NCBI GenBank assembly: GCA_035655155.1
Contig: DASRVH010000156.1
Location: 54,678 to 118,677 of the forward strand
From: Lentisalinibacter sp035655155
Lineage (GTDB): Bacteria > Pseudomonadota > Gammaproteobacteria > Steroidobacterales > Woeseiaceae
Length of the DNA: 64,000 nucleotides
Reading direction: 5' to 3'
The position numbers and the translations under genes are program-made. Of the stretch, positions 61,767 through 64,000 are shown one piece after another (position 1 is the stretch's first letter; every line of letters begins with the position of its first letter). The notes under the pieces are model-generated. The model searched no databases. It saw nothing but the letters and a program-made list of their open reading frames with translations, and had not been told where the DNA came from.

Positions 61767-63638
61767 ATGAACAGAATAACTGTGCCGGTGCTTCTGGCGC
61801 TGGTCTGGTCCGTCCTCGCGCTACCGGCACCTGCGTCGGCAGCCGAGTTCACCATCGGGGACATCGAGGGGAGCTTCAACTCCGAAATCTCCATCGGTGC
61901 GAGTTGGCGGGTCGACGAGATCGACCCGGGGTTGGTTTCGCCGGGCAATTTCCCGGGCGGCCGCGCCTCGAGTAATACCGCGGACGACGGCGACCTGAAC
62001 TTCGAGGACGGCGATATCTACTCGCTGATCCTGAAGGGCGTGCACGACCTGGAACTCACCTACGAGAACATGGGCGTGTTCCTGCGCGGCAAGTACTGGT
62101 ACGACCACGAGCTCGAGAACGGCTCGCGGCCCCACGGCAACCTGCTGAACCAGTACTTCCCCGGCCAGGAGCTGAACGACGCGGACTTCAATGACTTCGC
62201 GAAGTCCTCGGGCATCGAGCTGCTGGACGCCTTCTTCTATGCCGACCTGACCATCTTCGACAATGTGCCGCTGGACTTCCGCATCGGCCGTCAGGTGCTG
62301 TCATGGGGCGAGAGCACGTTCATCCAGAACGGCGTCAACTCCATCAATCCCATCGACGTGTCGGCGTTCCGCCGTCCCGGTGCGGAGATCAAGGAAGGCC
62401 TGCTGCCGGTCAGCATGGTGACGTTCAATGCCGGCCTCACGCAGTCGCTCAGCGTCGAGACGTTCTACCAGCTGGAATGGGAACGCACGGTCATCGACGG
62501 CTGCGGCACCTACTTCTCCCAGACCGACCCCGCAGCCCAGGGCTGCAACGGCGTGACGCTCGACGCCACGCTGCCGGACCGGGTGAACTACTTGAACGGG
62601 CTGTTCATCACCCGCACCGAAGACGACATTCCCCAGGACGCCAAGCAGTGGGGCGTGGCCTTCCGTTACTTCGCGGAGAACCTGAACTTCAGCGAGTTCG
62701 GCCTGTACTACATCAACATCCACAGCCGCACGCCGTACTTCAGCGGCGTGGTATCGGGCAACCCGACCCTGCCTGACGGCAGCCTCGGCCCGCCGGACGG
62801 CAACCCGGACTTCGCGCCCTTCATCCCGGGCAACCCCTTCGGCGGCAACCCGCAGTACACGATCGACTATCCGGAGGACGTCCAGATCTTCGGCGCGAGC
62901 TTCGCGACCAACGTGGCCGGCTACGCGGTCTCCGGCGAGGTCAGCTACCGGCCGGACTTCCCGGTGCAGCTGAACACGGTGGACCTGCTGCAGGCGGCCG
63001 TGGGCCTGGCGCCCTGGAGCCCCGTGACGCCGCGTGTGCTCGCGACGCCGCCGGGCGAGACGGCGCAGGGCTACGACGACTTCGACGTGCTGCAGTGGCA
63101 GTTCACGGTGATCAAGTTCTTCGAGCAGGTGCTCGGCGCCAACCGCCTTTCCATCGTCGGCGAGGTCGGCGGCAACCGGGTGAGCTCGCTGCCGGACCCC
63201 GTTTCCTCCACGCGCTACGGCCGCTCACCGATCTTCGGCACGGGCACCTTCGAGCCGATACCGGTCGCTCCCGGCGTGTTCCTGACCTGTGAAGGCATCC
63301 CCGGTGTCGCGACGCCGAATATCACGCCGGAGTACTGCACGGACGAGGGCTATGTGACCGACACGAGCTGGGGCTATCGCATCCGCGGCTCGCTGACCTA
63401 CAACGATGCCATCGCCGGTATCAACCTCACGCCGAACATCGCCTGGTCCCACGACGTCGACGGCTACTCGCCGACGCCGAACTTCAACGAGGGCGCCAAG
63501 GCGCTGAGCGTGGGCCTCAACGGCGAGTACCTGAACAAGTACACGGGCTCGCTGTCCTACACCCGCTTCAGCGGCGGCGATTACAACACGCAGAAAGACA
63601 GGGATTTCGTCTCCCTCAGCTTCGGCATCATTTTCTGA
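61767..63638 (+). CDS. DUF1302 outer-membrane protein
   Basis: 623 residues. The signal peptide MNRITVPVLLALVWSVLALP ends at ASAAEF. Typical DUF1302 features are present: FNSEISIGASWRVDEIDPGLV, LRGKYWYDHELENG, FRIGRQVLSWGESTFIQNGVNSINPIDVSAFRRPGAEIKEGL and a C-terminal SLSFGIIF strand. Such proteins co-occur with DUF1329 and RND/MMPL exporters in hydrophobic-compound degraders; function is undetermined. GAGGGG precedes ATG 61767 by 4 bp; ATG 61755 is an alternative. The DUF1329 gene follows after 21 bp. Confidence 0.93.
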   Translation: MNRITVPVLLALVWSVLALPAPASAAEFTIGDIEGSFNSEISIGASWRVDEIDPGLVSPGNFPGGRASSNTADDGDLNFEDGDIYSLILKGVHDLELTYENMGVFLRGKYWYDHELENGSRPHGNLLNQYFPGQELNDADFNDFAKSSGIELLDAFFYADLTIFDNVPLDFRIGRQVLSWGESTFIQNGVNSINPIDVSAFRRPGAEIKEGLLPVSMVTFNAGLTQSLSVETFYQLEWERTVIDGCGTYFSQTDPAAQGCNGVTLDATLPDRVNYLNGLFITRTEDDIPQDAKQWGVAFRYFAENLNFSEFGLYYINIHSRTPYFSGVVSGNPTLPDGSLGPPDGNPDFAPFIPGNPFGGNPQYTIDYPEDVQIFGASFATNVAGYAVSGEVSYRPDFPVQLNTVDLLQAAVGLAPWSPVTPRVLATPPGETAQGYDDFDVLQWQFTVIKFFEQVLGANRLSIVGEVGGNRVSSLPDPVSSTRYGRSPIFGTGTFEPIPVAPGVFLTCEGIPGVATPNITPEYCTDEGYVTDTSWGYRIRGSLTYNDAIAGINLTPNIAWSHDVDGYSPTPNFNEGAKALSVGLNGEYLNKYTGSLSYTRFSGGDYNTQKDRDFVSLSFGIIF

Positions 63639-63659
63639 TATCTTGAATTAACGAATGCA

Positions 63660-64000
63660 ATGGTGAAACGAATGCGCAGATCAGCAATCTCCATGGTGTC
63701 GGCCGCAGCCTGCCTGCTGGCCGGAACAGCCGTGGCGGGCATCTCGCCCGAGGAGGCCGCGCGTCTGGGTGGCCCGGAACTGACCCCGATGGGCGCCGAG
63801 CGCGCGGGCAACGAGGCAGGCACGATCCCGGAGTGGACCGGCGGTCTCACCGAGCCGCCGGCGAACTACGCGGACGGCGGCCCGCTGGTGGATCCTTTCC
63901 CCGGGGACGAGCCCCTGTTCGTGATTACGGCGGCGAATTACCAGCAGTACGAGGAGAATCTCACCCCCGGCCAGATCGCCGTCCTGAAGCGATATCCGGA
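63660..64000 (+). CDS. DUF1329 protein, 3' end outside window
   Basis: First 113 codons of a DUF1329 protein, cut by the right edge. A signal peptide (to about TAVAGIS) is followed by the family signature LTPMGAERAGNEAGTIPEWTGG, then the proline/glycine-rich YADGGPLVDPFPGDEP and ITAANYQQYEENLTPGQIAVLKRYP. Full members have about 450 residues and a LolA/LolB-like fold in the periplasm or outer membrane. It pairs with the upstream DUF1302 gene. ATG 63672 is an alternative start. Confidence 0.92.
   Translation, partial: MVKRMRRSAISMVSAAACLLAGTAVAGISPEEAARLGGPELTPMGAERAGNEAGTIPEWTGGLTEPPANYADGGPLVDPFPGDEPLFVITAANYQQYEENLTPGQIAVLKRYP

Overview
This is a high-GC, gene-dense chromosomal segment of a Gram-negative bacterium, most likely a gammaproteobacterium. 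It carries a TonB-dependent receptor, a TolC/adaptor/RND efflux set, an MscK-like channel, CbpA/CbpM, and REP-like palindromes of the GTAGGAG(G/C)GGC type common in Xanthomonadales, pseudomonads and relatives. A B12-dependent class II ribonucleotide reductase, several WS/DGAT acyltransferases and a DUF1302/DUF1329 pair at the right edge suggest a free-living, lipid-accumulating heterotroph, perhaps a degrader of lipids or hydrocarbons. I cannot fix the genus. No rRNA, tRNA, CRISPR, transposase or integrase is visible.

Layout. 1-6.8 kb: end of an S9 peptidase, a first WS/DGAT, and a TPR-type Ser/Thr kinase divergent from an alpha/beta hydrolase whose nucleophile position is Cys. 6.8-10.5 kb: a lower-GC accessory island of small, same-strand genes (PH-domain protein with an apparent frameshift, anchored protein, secreted protein, HEPN-like protein, two-helix membrane protein). 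Four copies of one repeat with a constant 26-bp internal spacing bound its modules. 10.5-19.3 kb: a neutral-lipid block with a HAD/acylglycerol-phosphate acyltransferase fusion, two more WS/DGATs, a lipase-like hydrolase, an acyl-CoA synthetase and a patatin, partly in ATGA-overlapping operons, then a zinc peptidase. 19.8-25.4 kb: a TonB receptor with two EF-hand loops, a strong terminator, and two coupled sulfotransferases.

25.4-36 kb: an operon of a CapA-like protein, a small hydrolase and class II RNR; HemG-like flavodoxin, GFA protein and GST; an MsbA-related ABC exporter; a further hydrolase; a MarR-like regulator divergent from a Bax-inhibitor-1 protein; and a Na/Ca exchanger. 36-46 kb: a Lon-like protease coupled to a stress-protein-like gene; a PCMT-erythromycin esterase fusion; cbpA-cbpM behind a heat-shock-type promoter; a cytochrome c fused to a beta-rich domain; and an EamA transporter without an ordinary start codon. 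46-56 kb: a complete tripartite RND operon whose TolC carries an extra N-terminal substrate-binding-like domain, head to head with an MscK-like channel. 56-62 kb: a thioredoxin-like protein and a lipid-modification operon (FAD oxidoreductase, DUF1365, cyclopropane-synthase-type methyltransferase, NDH-2-like enzyme). 61.7-64 kb: DUF1302 and the start of DUF1329.

The main theme is lipid: activating, storing, hydrolysing and modifying acyl chains, with envelope stress and export functions around it. The least explained parts are the repeat-bounded island, the EF-hand TonB receptor with its sulfotransferases, and the SBP-TolC fusion. All similarity statements are family recognition by eye; no database search was run.
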